Source: URNF01 sp045638005 (GTDB taxonomy: Bacteria; Bacillota; Clostridia; Oscillospirales; Acutalibacteraceae). From it: a stretch of 64,000 nucleotides of DNA. Numbering within the stretch: the first letter of the stretch is position 1; each line of letters starts with the position of its first letter. Positions 42,728-51,992 of the stretch are shown in pieces. The translations under genes and the position numbers were made by a program. The notes below the pieces were generated by a model. That model made no database searches, had not been told where the DNA came from, and was given only the letters and a program-made list of their open reading frames with translations. Location of the stretch: assembly GCA_045638005.1 (NCBI GenBank), contig JAZUAN010000053.1, positions 13,091 through 77,090 of the forward strand. Direction: 5' to 3'.

Positions 42728-45700
42728 TTAAACCGATTTTACATTTTCTGCACCTAAAAGGCGGGTAAGTTCGGCGAGCAGTACCGGATTTCGCATCACG
42801 CGGTATTGTTCTCCCATGCGCACGGTTTTGGCGGTATCCTTAAACCGGATATACACCGTATCCGTTCCCTCAAACACGCGAAGAAGGCGCAGCACCTGTC
42901 GATACTGCGGTGTGTCCTCTCCGGGCACCCGCACGTACAGCCCCGGCGGGCTTTTTTTCTCAGCAGTCGGTTGCGGTTTTTCTTCCGCGGGCGGTGCCTT
43001 TTCGGCAATCGCCGTTACCCGCTCGCACAGCACCTTGGGCGCTTCATCCTCTTTGACATCCAGCCGACCGGACAGCAATACAATCATACCCGGTTGCAGC
43101 AACTGTGTATACTGCGCAAGCGGTTTGGGGAAAATGACCGCTTCCAGCGAACCGTACAGATCTTCTATACGGCAATACGCCATTTTCGCACCCGACTTGG
43201 TATTTTGCTCTCGCATATCACCGATAAGACCCGCAAGCGTCACCGTTTTGCCGTCAAGTGCTTCATCATTTTCCTCCGCCGCTGCTAAAATGCGGTCGGT
43301 GCGGGTAACCCGCTTATCCTTATACCATGCGGCGTATGGGGTCATCGGGTGACCGGACAAATACAATCCTGCTACCTCGTGTTCCATGCTAAGCAAATCG
43401 GAAAGCGGCAGTTCTTCCAGCTTCGGCAACGGAATAGAGGCTTCCTCCTCTACCGCCTCGAAAAAGCCAACCTGCCCTTCCACCTGCCTGCGCCCCATAT
43501 CCTCTAACTGCGTGGTGAGTGCAGGTGCTATTTGCAGCATCTGCCGCCGATTGGCGCCCAGTCCGTCCAAGGCACCGCAGCGAATGAGGCTATCAAGCGC
43601 GGGGCGGTTGAATTCTTTGAGCGATACAACCCGTTCACAAAAATCATAAAAACTAACAAATTTTCCGCCGCGTTCCCGCTCGGCAACCAATTCCTGCACA
43701 AAGCCGCGGCCGATATTCCGCATAGCAAGCAAACCAAAGCGAATATCAGTACCCGACGGTGCAAATTCGGCAACGCTTTCGTTGACGTGCGGCGGCAGCA
43801 CCTTGATGCCAATGCGTTCGCTTTCGCGGATATAGCTGATTTCTTTATCCGAGCCTAAAACACTTGTCATCAGCGCCGCCATATATTCCTGCGGATACAG
43901 CGCTTTCAAATACGCCGTTTGGTAAGCAACCAAGGCATACGCCGCAGCATGGCTTTTGTTAAATGCATACGATGCAAATGCGGACATTTCCTCAAATATG
44001 CCCTCGGCAACCTTTGCGGGCACACCGCGACGCACACAGCCTTCCACCACCACGTTGCCGTTTTCGTCGGTGAGACCGTTTATAAAGATAGCACGTTCCT
44101 TTTCCATGACGTCATGCTTCTTCTTTGCCATGGCACGACGCACCACATCCGCGCGACCGAAAGAATATCCCGCGAGCGCACGGAACACCTCCATCACCTG
44201 TTCCTGATATACGATACAGCCAAAGGTGACCTCCAAGATAGGGCGCAAAAGCGGGTGCGCATATTTAACCGCCGCCGGATGGTGTCGGTTATAGATGTAT
44301 TTCGGAATAGAGTCCATCGGACCGGGGCGGTACAGCGAAATAACCGCGATCAAATCCTCGAAAGAGGTGGGCTTTAAGTTCATCAGTACCCGTTTTAAAC
44401 CACCCGACTCCATCTGGAACACGCCGTCGCTTTGTCCTGCTGACAGCATGTCATACACTCGTTTCTCATCAAGCGGAATGGCATCCACCTTGAAATCGGG
44501 ATGCGTTTTTTGTATCATTTTCTCCGCAGTCGCGATGACAGTCAGGTTGCGCAGCCCCAGAAAATCCATTTTGATGACACCCAGTTCCTCCAAAATGTTC
44601 ATGGGATATTGGGTGGCAGTAGCATCTTTGTTGAGACATAGCGGCACATAATCACTCACCGGACGCGGCGCAATCACCACGCCTGCCGCGTGGGTGGAAG
44701 CATTGCGAGGCATGCCCTCCACCCGCCGTGCCATATTGACAATGCGTGCGACCTGCTCGTCCTCCTCCACTGCCAAGCGAAACTTGTCCGAGCTTTTCAG
44801 CGCGCTGTCCAGCGTTACATGCAAGCCAAAGGGGATCATTTTTGCAATGCGGTCAGCCACCGTATACGGCACCGCCATTGCGCGAGCAACGTCCCTCACC
44901 GCGGCTTTTGCCGCCATGGTGCCGAAGGTGATGATCTGCGCGACCCTGTCAGCACCGTATTTTGAAATAACATACTCAATGACCTGCTGCCGTTTCTCGG
45001 TGCAGAAATCCACGTCAAAGTCAGGCATGCTGACACGCTCGGGATTTAAAAACCGTTCAAACAGCAGATTGTATTTGAGCGGGTCAATGGCAGTGATGCC
45101 GACGCAATATGCGCAAAGACTGCCCGCACCCGATCCACGTCCGGGACCTACGGGAATATCATGCGTCTTGGCATAGTTCACATAATCGGCAACAATAAGA
45201 TAATAGTCGGCATATCCCATTTTGCGGATGACCGACAACTCATATTCCATACGCTCCACCGCATTTTTCGGCGGTGTGGCACCGTATCGACGCAGTAGTC
45301 CCTCACGACACAGTTTTTCGAGGTATGCATTACTATCCCCGCCCGGCGCGTCAAATGCAGGAAGTTTCAGTTCGCCAAAGGCAAATTCCAGTTGACAGCA
45401 ATCGGCAATTTTTTGCGTGTTTTCAATCGCTTCGGGTATATCGGGGAACAGCGCCGCCATTTCCCGCTCACTTTTGAGATAAAACTCATCCGTCTCAAAG
45501 CTAAGCGGGGTAGGATCCAGCAATGTTGTACCGGTTTGAATGCACATCAAAAGCCGCTGCATCTCAGCGTCGCCCTTTTCGAGATAATGCACATCGTTGG
45601 TCGCAACAAGACCGATACCCGTCTCGCGGGCGAGTTTGATAAGACCCGCGCGCACAGTTTTCTGCTCAGGCAGACCATGGTCCTGTAATTCTAAAAAGAA

Positions 45701-46207
45701 GTTATCTTTTCCAAACACCGACGCATAGTACGCGGCGGTGGTTTTTGCTTTTTCATAGTCCCCTGCCATAAGTGCGCGCGGAATTTCGCCTGCAAGACAA
45801 GCAGACAGCGCGATTAAGCCATCATGGTACTGTTCCAGCAGTGCGTGATCCACGCGAGGACGGCTGTAAAAGCCTTCGGTGAAGGCAAGGGAGACAATTT
45901 TGATAAGATTTTGGTACCCCGTCTCATTTTTACAAAGCAGTACAAGATGGCTGCTTTCACTATCGGCACCATGCATCTTGTCAAAGCGGCTGCGTGCCGC
46001 TACGTACACCTCACAACCGATGATGGGGTGTATGCCCTCGGCTTTTGCAGCTTTATAAAAATCGACCACGCCGTACATCACGCCGTGGTCGGTGATCGCT
46101 ACCGCTGTTTGCCCCACCTCTTTTGCACGGCGAATAATCTCCCCGATGCGGCACGCGCCGTCCAGGAGACTGAATTCACTATGCACATGGAGATGTACAA
46201 AAGCCAT
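42728..46207 (-). CDS. dnaE: DNA polymerase III alpha subunit DnaE
   Basis: This is a C-family replicative polymerase. The 1159 residues begin with a PHP domain (HLHVHSEFSLLDGA, then AITDHGVMYG near 39 with metal-binding histidines). The catalytic palm shows PDFDVDFCTEKR near 395 with paired aspartates, followed by thumb and fingers, a helix-hairpin-helix region and an OB-fold (TVTLAGLIGDMREQNTKSG near 1000). Length fits DnaE, not PolC. Start ATG 46207 follows AAGAGGTAAG and is 16 bases after whiA. In Firmicutes DnaE extends primers beside PolC, which is not in this window. Confidence 0.97.
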   Translation of the reverse strand: MAFVHLHVHSEFSLLDGACRIGEIIRRAKEVGQTAVAITDHGVMYGVVDFYKAAKAEGIHPIIGCEVYVAARSRFDKMHGADSESSHLVLLCKNETGYQNLIKIVSLAFTEGFYSRPRVDHALLEQYHDGLIALSACLAGEIPRALMAGDYEKAKTTAAYYASVFGKDNFFLELQDHGLPEQKTVRAGLIKLARETGIGLVATNDVHYLEKGDAEMQRLLMCIQTGTTLLDPTPLSFETDEFYLKSEREMAALFPDIPEAIENTQKIADCCQLEFAFGELKLPAFDAPGGDSNAYLEKLCREGLLRRYGATPPKNAVERMEYELSVIRKMGYADYYLIVADYVNYAKTHDIPVGPGRGSGAGSLCAYCVGITAIDPLKYNLLFERFLNPERVSMPDFDVDFCTEKRQQVIEYVISKYGADRVAQIITFGTMAAKAAVRDVARAMAVPYTVADRIAKMIPFGLHVTLDSALKSSDKFRLAVEEDEQVARIVNMARRVEGMPRNASTHAAGVVIAPRPVSDYVPLCLNKDATATQYPMNILEELGVIKMDFLGLRNLTVIATAEKMIQKTHPDFKVDAIPLDEKRVYDMLSAGQSDGVFQMESGGLKRVLMNLKPTSFEDLIAVISLYRPGPMDSIPKYIYNRHHPAAVKYAHPLLRPILEVTFGCIVYQEQVMEVFRALAGYSFGRADVVRRAMAKKKHDVMEKERAIFINGLTDENGNVVVEGCVRRGVPAKVAEGIFEEMSAFASYAFNKSHAAAYALVAYQTAYLKALYPQEYMAALMTSVLGSDKEISYIRESERIGIKVLPPHVNESVAEFAPSGTDIRFGLLAMRNIGRGFVQELVAERERGGKFVSFYDFCERVVSLKEFNRPALDSLIRCGALDGLGANRRQMLQIAPALTTQLEDMGRRQVEGQVGFFEAVEEEASIPLPKLEELPLSDLLSMEHEVAGLYLSGHPMTPYAAWYKDKRVTRTDRILAAAEENDEALDGKTVTLAGLIGDMREQNTKSGAKMAYCRIEDLYGSLEAVIFPKPLAQYTQLLQPGMIVLLSGRLDVKEDEAPKVLCERVTAIAEKAPPAEEKPQPTAEKKSPPGLYVRVPGEDTPQYRQVLRLLRVFEGTDTVYIRFKDTAKTVRMGEQYRVMRNPVLLAELTRLLGAENVKSV

Positions 46208-46223
46208 TTGTCTTACCTCTTTT

Positions 46224-47123
46224 TTATAGATTGTCAGCGGCTTCTAAAAGCCGTTGCAGACGGTGGTTGACCCCACTACGGGAAAGTTTCGGGTCGCAAT
46301 TCTCACCCAGTTCGCGCAGCGACATATCGGGGTTTTCCACCCGCAGGCGCGCCAACTGCTGCAAACTTTCGGGCAGCTTTGTGAGCATGTCCGCTTCTTC
46401 CAAGCGGCGCACCGCATCGATATGTACACCCGCAGCTTTGACCGTTTTGTCAATATTCGCGGTCTCACAATTGGCGGCACGATTGACGTCATTGCGTATA
46501 CTCTTGAGCACCTTGACGCCCAGCATTTCCAGAGCGGCGCTTTGCGCCCCCATAAGCGTCATGCAATCCGCAATCTGCTCACTTTCTTTCAAATAAATCA
46601 CATGAGTGCCCTTGCGACAAATATATTTTGCGGAAAAGTCCAGTTCCCGCAAAAGTGCCAGCAGATCCTTACTCAAATTATAGTATGGCATGCTGAATTC
46701 CAGATGATACGCATTTTCGGGATTGCTCACCGCGCCGCACACAAGAAATGCACCGCGCAGTAATGCCGCCGCGCAACCGTCACAATCGAGATTTGCTCTG
46801 TTCATGCGCACAGTCGCATCATTTGCCGCATGACCGAATCGCTCTAATACCCGATTACGCGCCCAACCCTCGGCGATATCCACGATATAAAAGTCACCGC
46901 GGCGCTTGCGGGTCTCAATGGGCGGCGAGGGAACTGAGCAGCATTCATGCACAAGATTGCTGTATAAAGCCGCCACCCCGCCGTGCTCGGTCTGCAAAGA
47001 AACCTCCGCACCACAATACGCGTGTGCAAATTCCAGCATGCCGTAGCACTGTGCGGCAAGGCAACATCCTTTTTGCGGGCGGACTGCCGTCAATTCATTT
47101 TTTACATCTGCTGAAAAGGACAA
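46224..47123 (-). CDS. whiA: DNA-binding protein WhiA
   Basis: WhiA is a conserved Gram-positive protein linked to division and, in actinobacteria, sporulation gene control. The 299 residues show the typical start MSFSADVKNEL, two degenerate homing-endonuclease-like repeats (about 20-200, including LLRGAFLVCGAVSNPE near 121) and a C-terminal helix-turn-helix region (LRELGENCDPKLSRSGVNHR near 268). GGAGGGTGG precedes the start. It is usually preceded by yvcK and rapZ; here a GH3 fragment fills the yvcK place. Confidence 0.95.
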   Translation of the reverse strand: MSFSADVKNELTAVRPQKGCCLAAQCYGMLEFAHAYCGAEVSLQTEHGGVAALYSNLVHECCSVPSPPIETRKRRGDFYIVDIAEGWARNRVLERFGHAANDATVRMNRANLDCDGCAAALLRGAFLVCGAVSNPENAYHLEFSMPYYNLSKDLLALLRELDFSAKYICRKGTHVIYLKESEQIADCMTLMGAQSAALEMLGVKVLKSIRNDVNRAANCETANIDKTVKAAGVHIDAVRRLEEADMLTKLPESLQQLARLRVENPDMSLRELGENCDPKLSRSGVNHRLQRLLEAADNL

Positions 47124-47150
47124 AGTCCACCCTCCTTTCTGTGAAATCGC

Positions 47151-48018
47151 TTATTTTTCAAGTGTAAATCTCACGTTTCTGTCGGTAGAGGAACTGTCCC
47201 CGATATAGGCGGTAAATCTGCCGGCTTCACTTGCAAATTCGCCGTCGTAATTTAAGAAACGGAGCATTTCTTCGGTGATTTCAAATTCCACCGTCTTGCT
47301 TTCACCTTTTTTGAGCGAAACGCGTTTGAAATCTTTCAGTTCACGGAGAGGACGGGACACACGGGTTGCCTCCATATCCCACAAATAGAGCTGGACGATT
47401 TCATCGCCATCAAAGTCGCCGTCGTTCGTCACCGTCAAATCCCCACTCCTCGCGGAGCAGGTTGCGCATATATTTCGGGTCGATGGTCACAGGCACGCCG
47501 CCGATGGTGTTAAACGAACTCATCACCAAATGACAGCCTGCGTCCACCGCCGCTTTGGTCATGCGACAGGTGAGCAGGGTGTCTTCACCGTAGCCCTCCT
47601 GGTTTCTGCCCCAATGGGCATCGCGGCCGATGTCCACCATTGGGGAGAAGGTGCAGTTCATACCGGTCGCGGTGGCGGCTTTCGCCGTTTCGCGCGCGAT
47701 CTATTTGACAAAATCGGTGTCAAACGTACCTACTTGCGCCAGCGGCAGCGGATACGCCACCGCAAAACCGCTCACGATATCGCCCATAAAGAGCGGCGGC
47801 ACTTTGCTGTGCTTCAAATGTTCTTCCTGGATAGCACGGTTTTTCTTCGCGCCGACCTTTGCACTGCTGAGGAGGGTACCTGCGTGCTCGATCACCTCTT
47901 TGAGGAACACCTGGTTATCACCGGTTACCATACAATCGACACCGAAGAACGAAATGCTCAGCTGTGTCAATTCGCCCAGTTTTTCCTCTTCGGTCAAACT
48001 GTCATAATATTCTTCCAA
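47151..48018 (-). pseudogene. GH3 beta-glucosidase, decayed with stop, frameshift and deletions
   Basis: Three pieces of a GH3 enzyme can be read in order. The N-terminal piece (48018-47701: SLTEEEKLGELTQL to YPLPLAQVGTFDTDFV) stops at an in-frame TAG at 47701. In the same frame follows MNCTFSPMVDIGRDAHWGRN, then GYGEDTLLTCRM joined directly to KAAVDAGCHLVMSSFN, so about 65 residues are lost, up to REEWGFD. After a frame change the C-terminal fibronectin-type domain is left (GDEIVQLYLWD to the end at 47151). The catalytic nucleophile region (normally after GFD) and about 400 residues are gone. A TAG also precedes the first piece. Confidence 0.88.
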
Positions 48019-48050
48019 CTATTTTTCAGTCAAAATATATATTCGTTGCC

Positions 48051-48911
48051 TTACAGCTTTTTAATGTCTCTGTGATTGATAAAAGCATGCATGTTTTGCT
48101 CTTTCAAATGTGCCGCCAATTCCTCTGTGAAGGTAACCGAGCGGTGCTTACCACCGGTACAGCCGATGGCAATCACCAACTGGCTTTTGCCCTCGTTGCG
48201 ATAAAGCGGCAGCATATAATCGATCAGCGAGAACATACGCTTTTCAAATTCTCTGGATTCCTCACACGCGAGAACGTAGTCCCGCACCTCTTTATCCAGT
48301 CCTGTTTTATGCTTCAATTCATCCACATAAAACGGATTGGGGAAACAGCGCACATCAAGCATAATGTCCGCCTCGTGGGGAGCGCCGTATTTGAAACCAA
48401 AGGACATGCACTGAATAGTCATCGCCGCCTCCGGATGTTCTAAGAACATCTGCACGACCTGCTCTCTGAGCTGCGACGAGGTAAAGTTAGAGGTATCAAT
48501 GAGATAATCCGCCGCCATTCTGACATGATCAAGCAAGCGCCGTTCTCTGGCAATCGCTTCTCTGACCGAAGCGTCGCCGATGTCAGTGAGCGGATGTCTG
48601 CGGCGGGTCTCCTTATATCGACGCATCAGAACCGTATCCTCGCAATCGAGGAACATGATACGGCAGGAGATCTCTCTGGCGCGCATATCCCGCAGACCTT
48701 TTTCAAAATCCTCAATACCGGCAGCACCGCGAGAGTCGACAATGAGCGCGACCCGCTGTACCTGCTCCTTAGACTTTGAAAATAGTTCTGCAAACTGCGC
48801 CAGCAATATGGGCGGCAGGTTATCCACACAATAGTAGCCGATATCTTCCAGCGCGTCCACCGCTCTGGATTTACCTGCACCCGACATACCGGTAACGATC
48901 AAAAACTCCAT
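48051..48911 (-). CDS. rapZ: RNase adapter/nucleotide-binding protein RapZ (YvcJ)
   Basis: RapZ-family proteins bind ATP and GTP; in Gram-negatives they steer RNase E to small RNAs, and in Bacillus YvcJ affects competence. The 286-residue protein has Walker A GMSGAGKS at about residues 8-15, the Walker B region LIVDSRG near 57 and the C-terminal signature IGCTGGKHRSVT near 248. AGAGTTTTAAATG gives a weak ribosome site. The start codon follows directly on the murB stop (48912), so translation is coupled. Confidence 0.95.
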   Translation of the reverse strand: MEFLIVTGMSGAGKSRAVDALEDIGYYCVDNLPPILLAQFAELFSKSKEQVQRVALIVDSRGAAGIEDFEKGLRDMRAREISCRIMFLDCEDTVLMRRYKETRRRHPLTDIGDASVREAIARERRLLDHVRMAADYLIDTSNFTSSQLREQVVQMFLEHPEAAMTIQCMSFGFKYGAPHEADIMLDVRCFPNPFYVDELKHKTGLDKEVRDYVLACEESREFEKRMFSLIDYMLPLYRNEGKSQLVIAIGCTGGKHRSVTFTEELAAHLKEQNMHAFINHRDIKKL

Positions 48912-49832
48912 TTAAAACTCTCCCACAAAGCGTACCTCAGGTTGCATTTCAACACCGGTATCCGCTTGAATTTTTTGTACGACCGCAGCGGATAGTGCCG
49001 TAATATCCGCCGCAGTGGCATTTCCCTTGTTGATAACAAAGCCGGCGTGCTTTTCGCTGACGGCAGCACCGCCGATCGAAAAACCTTTGAGTCCGCTTTG
49101 TTCAATGAGCGCACCCGCAAAATGACCGGGAGGACGCTTGAAAAAGCTGCCGGCACTTGGATATTCCAGCGGCTGCTTTTCGCGTCTGCGCTCCATCAAT
49201 TCCTGCATGCGCGCGCGGATAGCATCCGCATCCCCCTTTTTAAGTTGCAGAGTAACCGCTGTAATCACGTCGCCGTTATCCATGAACGCGCTGTGCCGAT
49301 AGGATAAAGCCATTTCCGCCGCCGACACCGTTTTCACGCTGCCGTCTGCACGAATAACGGTGGCATCCACCACCACATCCGCCATCTGTCCGTCGTATGC
49401 GCCCGCGTTCATATACATAGCGCCGCCTACCGTGCCCGGAATGCCGAAAGCAAATTCGAGACCGGCAAGGCTATGCTCCCGCGCAAAGGTGCAAAGCCGC
49501 GCAAGCGACATACCCGCATCACAGACAACGGTGGTCTCGCCCTGCAAGAAAACCGCCGCCCGCGCGGGGTCAAAACGCCAGGTGACACCGCGCATGCCTT
49601 TATCGCCGACAAGCAAATTAGAACCGTTGCCGATCAAAAAAGCAGGGGTGTCGGTTTCGCGGCACGCAGCAAGCAGCACAGCCGCCGCCGCACCGTTTGG
49701 CAGGGTGATCAGCAGATCTGCGGGACCGCCCACCTTGAAGGTGGTGTATGCGGACAAGGGTGCATTTTCCTGCACGTCCCATCCGTTTTCCAATGCCAGT
49801 GTTTTGATACGGTCGAGTTTCACTGCCGCCAT
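48912..49832 (-). CDS. murB: UDP-N-acetylenolpyruvoylglucosamine reductase MurB
   Basis: MurB reduces the enolpyruvyl group made by MurA to give UDP-MurNAc, using FAD and NADPH. The 306 residues carry the FAD-binding segments TTFKVGGPADLL (about 30-41) and GNGSNLLV (about 68-75), GIPGTVGGAMYMNAG near 128 and the proton-donor serine in PSAGSFFKRP near 225. The form fits type II MurB enzymes. It is 16 bases downstream of the glucokinase gene and abuts rapZ, as in many Firmicutes. Confidence 0.96.
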   Translation of the reverse strand: MAAVKLDRIKTLALENGWDVQENAPLSAYTTFKVGGPADLLITLPNGAAAAVLLAACRETDTPAFLIGNGSNLLVGDKGMRGVTWRFDPARAAVFLQGETTVVCDAGMSLARLCTFAREHSLAGLEFAFGIPGTVGGAMYMNAGAYDGQMADVVVDATVIRADGSVKTVSAAEMALSYRHSAFMDNGDVITAVTLQLKKGDADAIRARMQELMERRREKQPLEYPSAGSFFKRPPGHFAGALIEQSGLKGFSIGGAAVSEKHAGFVINKGNATAADITALSAAVVQKIQADTGVEMQPEVRFVGEF

Positions 49833-49848
49833 CCTTTCTTAGGTTACT

Positions 49849-50793
49849 TTATTCCACCAGGCAAGCCGCGCCGATGACACCGGCGTCATTGCCGAGCTCC
49901 GCCACGCACAAAACAGTCTGTTTCTCGCTGTACCGGCTGTAACGCTCCTGCTCAATATATTTCTGCAACGGTTTCAAAAGGGTATCGCCCTCTTTGCAAA
50001 TACCGCCGCCGATGCACAGCACATCCGGCTGGAAAATGTTGATCATATCCACAAGGCCGACAGCGATGTAGTAGATATAATCATGAACCACCTTGCTGCC
50101 GATGATATCGCCGGCACGCATGGCGTCAAACGCGGTACGACCATCTACGTTATCGAGACTGCCCGCGATCTGCCACATTTTGCTTTCTTTATCGGCCTCC
50201 ATAGCATGGCGGGTCTGGCGAATCAGCGCGGTTGCGGAAGCATACGCCTCCCAGCAGCCCTTTCTGCCGCAGGAGCAAAGCTCGCCGCCAACATTGATGA
50301 CAGTATGACCCAGCTCGGTGCCCGCGAAGTTCGCGCCGGAAAACACCTTGCCGTCGATGATAACACCGCCGCCGACACCGGTGCCCAGCGTGATGCAAAC
50401 ACAACTGTTAGACCCCTTTGCCGCACCGGCTTTAAACTCGCCCAGTGCCGCCGCGTTGGCATCGTTTTCGATAAACACCTTAACACCGAGTTCTTTTTTC
50501 ATCATAGCACACATCGGCAGATTGACAAAGCCCAGGTTATTAGAGCGTTCCACAATACCGGTATCCTTATTGCAGGTGCCGGGGCTGCCAACACCCACAC
50601 CGGCAACATCTGCCATGGTGATGCCGGCATTTTCTACCGCCTGCTTTGCCATTTTTACCATATCCGCCACAATCTCCTCCGAGGGGCGGGGGCAAGCGGT
50701 CTTACATTTTGCAGTAGCGACGATTTTGTAGTTATCGTCCACCACGCCCGCAACGATGTTAGTGCCGCCTAGATCAATACCGATTCTGTACAT
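49849..50793 (-). CDS. glcK: ROK-family glucokinase
   Basis: This cytoplasmic kinase makes glucose 6-phosphate. The 314-residue protein has the phosphate loop DLGGTNIVAG (about 7-16), the catalytic aspartate in ENDANAAALGE (Asp111), the substrate glutamate-histidine segment GTELGHTVI (158-166) and the ROK zinc site CSCGRKGCWE (Cys173, 175, 180 with His163). No DNA-binding domain is present, so it is a kinase, not a ROK repressor. It lies between hprK and murB in the same operon, joining sugar entry to carbon-catabolite control. Confidence 0.94.
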   Translation of the reverse strand: MYRIGIDLGGTNIVAGVVDDNYKIVATAKCKTACPRPSEEIVADMVKMAKQAVENAGITMADVAGVGVGSPGTCNKDTGIVERSNNLGFVNLPMCAMMKKELGVKVFIENDANAAALGEFKAGAAKGSNSCVCITLGTGVGGGVIIDGKVFSGANFAGTELGHTVINVGGELCSCGRKGCWEAYASATALIRQTRHAMEADKESKMWQIAGSLDNVDGRTAFDAMRAGDIIGSKVVHDYIYYIAVGLVDMINIFQPDVLCIGGGICKEGDTLLKPLQKYIEQERYSRYSEKQTVLCVAELGNDAGVIGAACLVE

Positions 50794-50832
50794 TTTTGTT
50801 TCCTCCTAAAATTGTATATACGTTTGTCAAAT

Positions 50833-51786
50833 TTATACCAAACCCGTGTAATCTGTGGGAATATCTTCCTGCATACCCAGATTTTGCATCAACTCATACG
50901 CCGCGTTGTATCCCATCTTTTTCTGACGGTTGTTCATCGCGGCAACCTCGATGATAATAGCGAGATTTCGGCCGGGTTTGACAGGGATGGTGACCTTAGG
51001 CAGGTTGATGCCGAGAATCTCCATCTGCTCGTTATCCAGACCCATACGGTCGTATGCTTTTTGGTTGTCCCACGGTTCCATCTCAATGACCAGATCGATC
51101 TTCTCGGTCAGTTTGACAGCACCCATACCGAAAATGCGACGAGCGTTCACAATGCCCACACCGCGCAGTTCAATAAAGTGACGGATATTTTCGGGCGCAG
51201 AGCCAACCAGCGTTTTGGCAGACACCTTTTTGATCTCTACCGCGTCATCCGCGATCAGACGATGACCGCGCTTGACAAGCTCGATAGCGGTCTCACTTTT
51301 ACCGACACCGCTGTCTCCTACCAACAGAATACCTTCACCATATACTTCCACGAACACGCCATGGTTGGTGATGCGAGGGGCAAGCTGAATATTGAGCAGC
51401 GCGATCAAAGCCGCCATAAAGGTAGAGGTACTGTCCCCCGAACGCAGGAGAGGCACGCCATCCCGCTTACAGCATTCGATCAAGGAAGCAGGCGCCTCAA
51501 AGTCTCTTGCCAGCACCATTGCGGGCGGGCGGTGAGCGGTCAGATCGCCTATGCGACGCGCCTGTTCATCCGGCGGCAAGGCTTCCAGATAGGTCATCTC
51601 ACTTTTCCCGAACACCTGAATGCGTTCATTATCAAAGTACTCGTAAAAACCCGCAAGTGCGAGGCCGGGACGGTTGGTATCAGTAGACACCACCGGGCGC
51701 AGCTGCTCTGTCGGCGGCATATATATCGTTTCAAGGGACATTTCCGCGATGATCTTTTCCAAAGACACAGAATATTTCGTTGCCAT
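50833..51786 (-). CDS. hprK: HPr kinase/phosphorylase
   Basis: HprK phosphorylates Ser46 of HPr when glycolytic intermediates are high, the trigger for CcpA-type carbon repression. The 317-residue protein has an N-terminal regulatory domain (about 1-130), Walker A LVGDSGVGKSET at about 155-166 and the family signature ELRGVGIVNARRIFG at 207-221. The frame is open to 51882, but ATG 51786 after GGAAAGGAGAGG is the start. It heads the minus-strand run glcK, murB, rapZ, whiA, dnaE, pfkA. HPr itself is not in the window. Confidence 0.96.
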   Translation of the reverse strand: MATKYSVSLEKIIAEMSLETIYMPPTEQLRPVVSTDTNRPGLALAGFYEYFDNERIQVFGKSEMTYLEALPPDEQARRIGDLTAHRPPAMVLARDFEAPASLIECCKRDGVPLLRSGDSTSTFMAALIALLNIQLAPRITNHGVFVEVYGEGILLVGDSGVGKSETAIELVKRGHRLIADDAVEIKKVSAKTLVGSAPENIRHFIELRGVGIVNARRIFGMGAVKLTEKIDLVIEMEPWDNQKAYDRMGLDNEQMEILGINLPKVTIPVKPGRNLAIIIEVAAMNNRQKKMGYNAAYELMQNLGMQEDIPTDYTGLV

Positions 51787-51931
51787 AAGCCTCTCCTTTC
51801 CGAAAACACGGTATTTTCGCATACTAGTCGATATACATATATAGTTTATAATATTTCGTGTCATTTTGGAAGAGGTTTTCATAAATTTTTATGTGCTTTT
51901 TCCATTTATTTTTAAAAAAATAAAAGTTATC

Positions 51932-51960
51932 TTGCACCCAATATGAAAATATGCTAAATT
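51932..51960 (+). promoter_or_regulatory. Candidate promoter of the MATE gene
   Basis: TTGCAC (51932-51937) and TAAATT (51955-51960) are 17 bases apart in an AT-rich, gene-free stretch of about 200 bases that also should hold the hprK promoter, which was not located. Confidence 0.5.
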
Positions 51961-51992
51961 GTATGTGAAATTCGATAAAAGAAGGCGCAAAT

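Noticed and set aside
51840..51990. Very AT-rich stretch considered as a replication origin or att site
   Set aside because: No DnaA-box cluster, no direct repeats and no integrase; it fits a divergent promoter region of hprK and the MATE gene.
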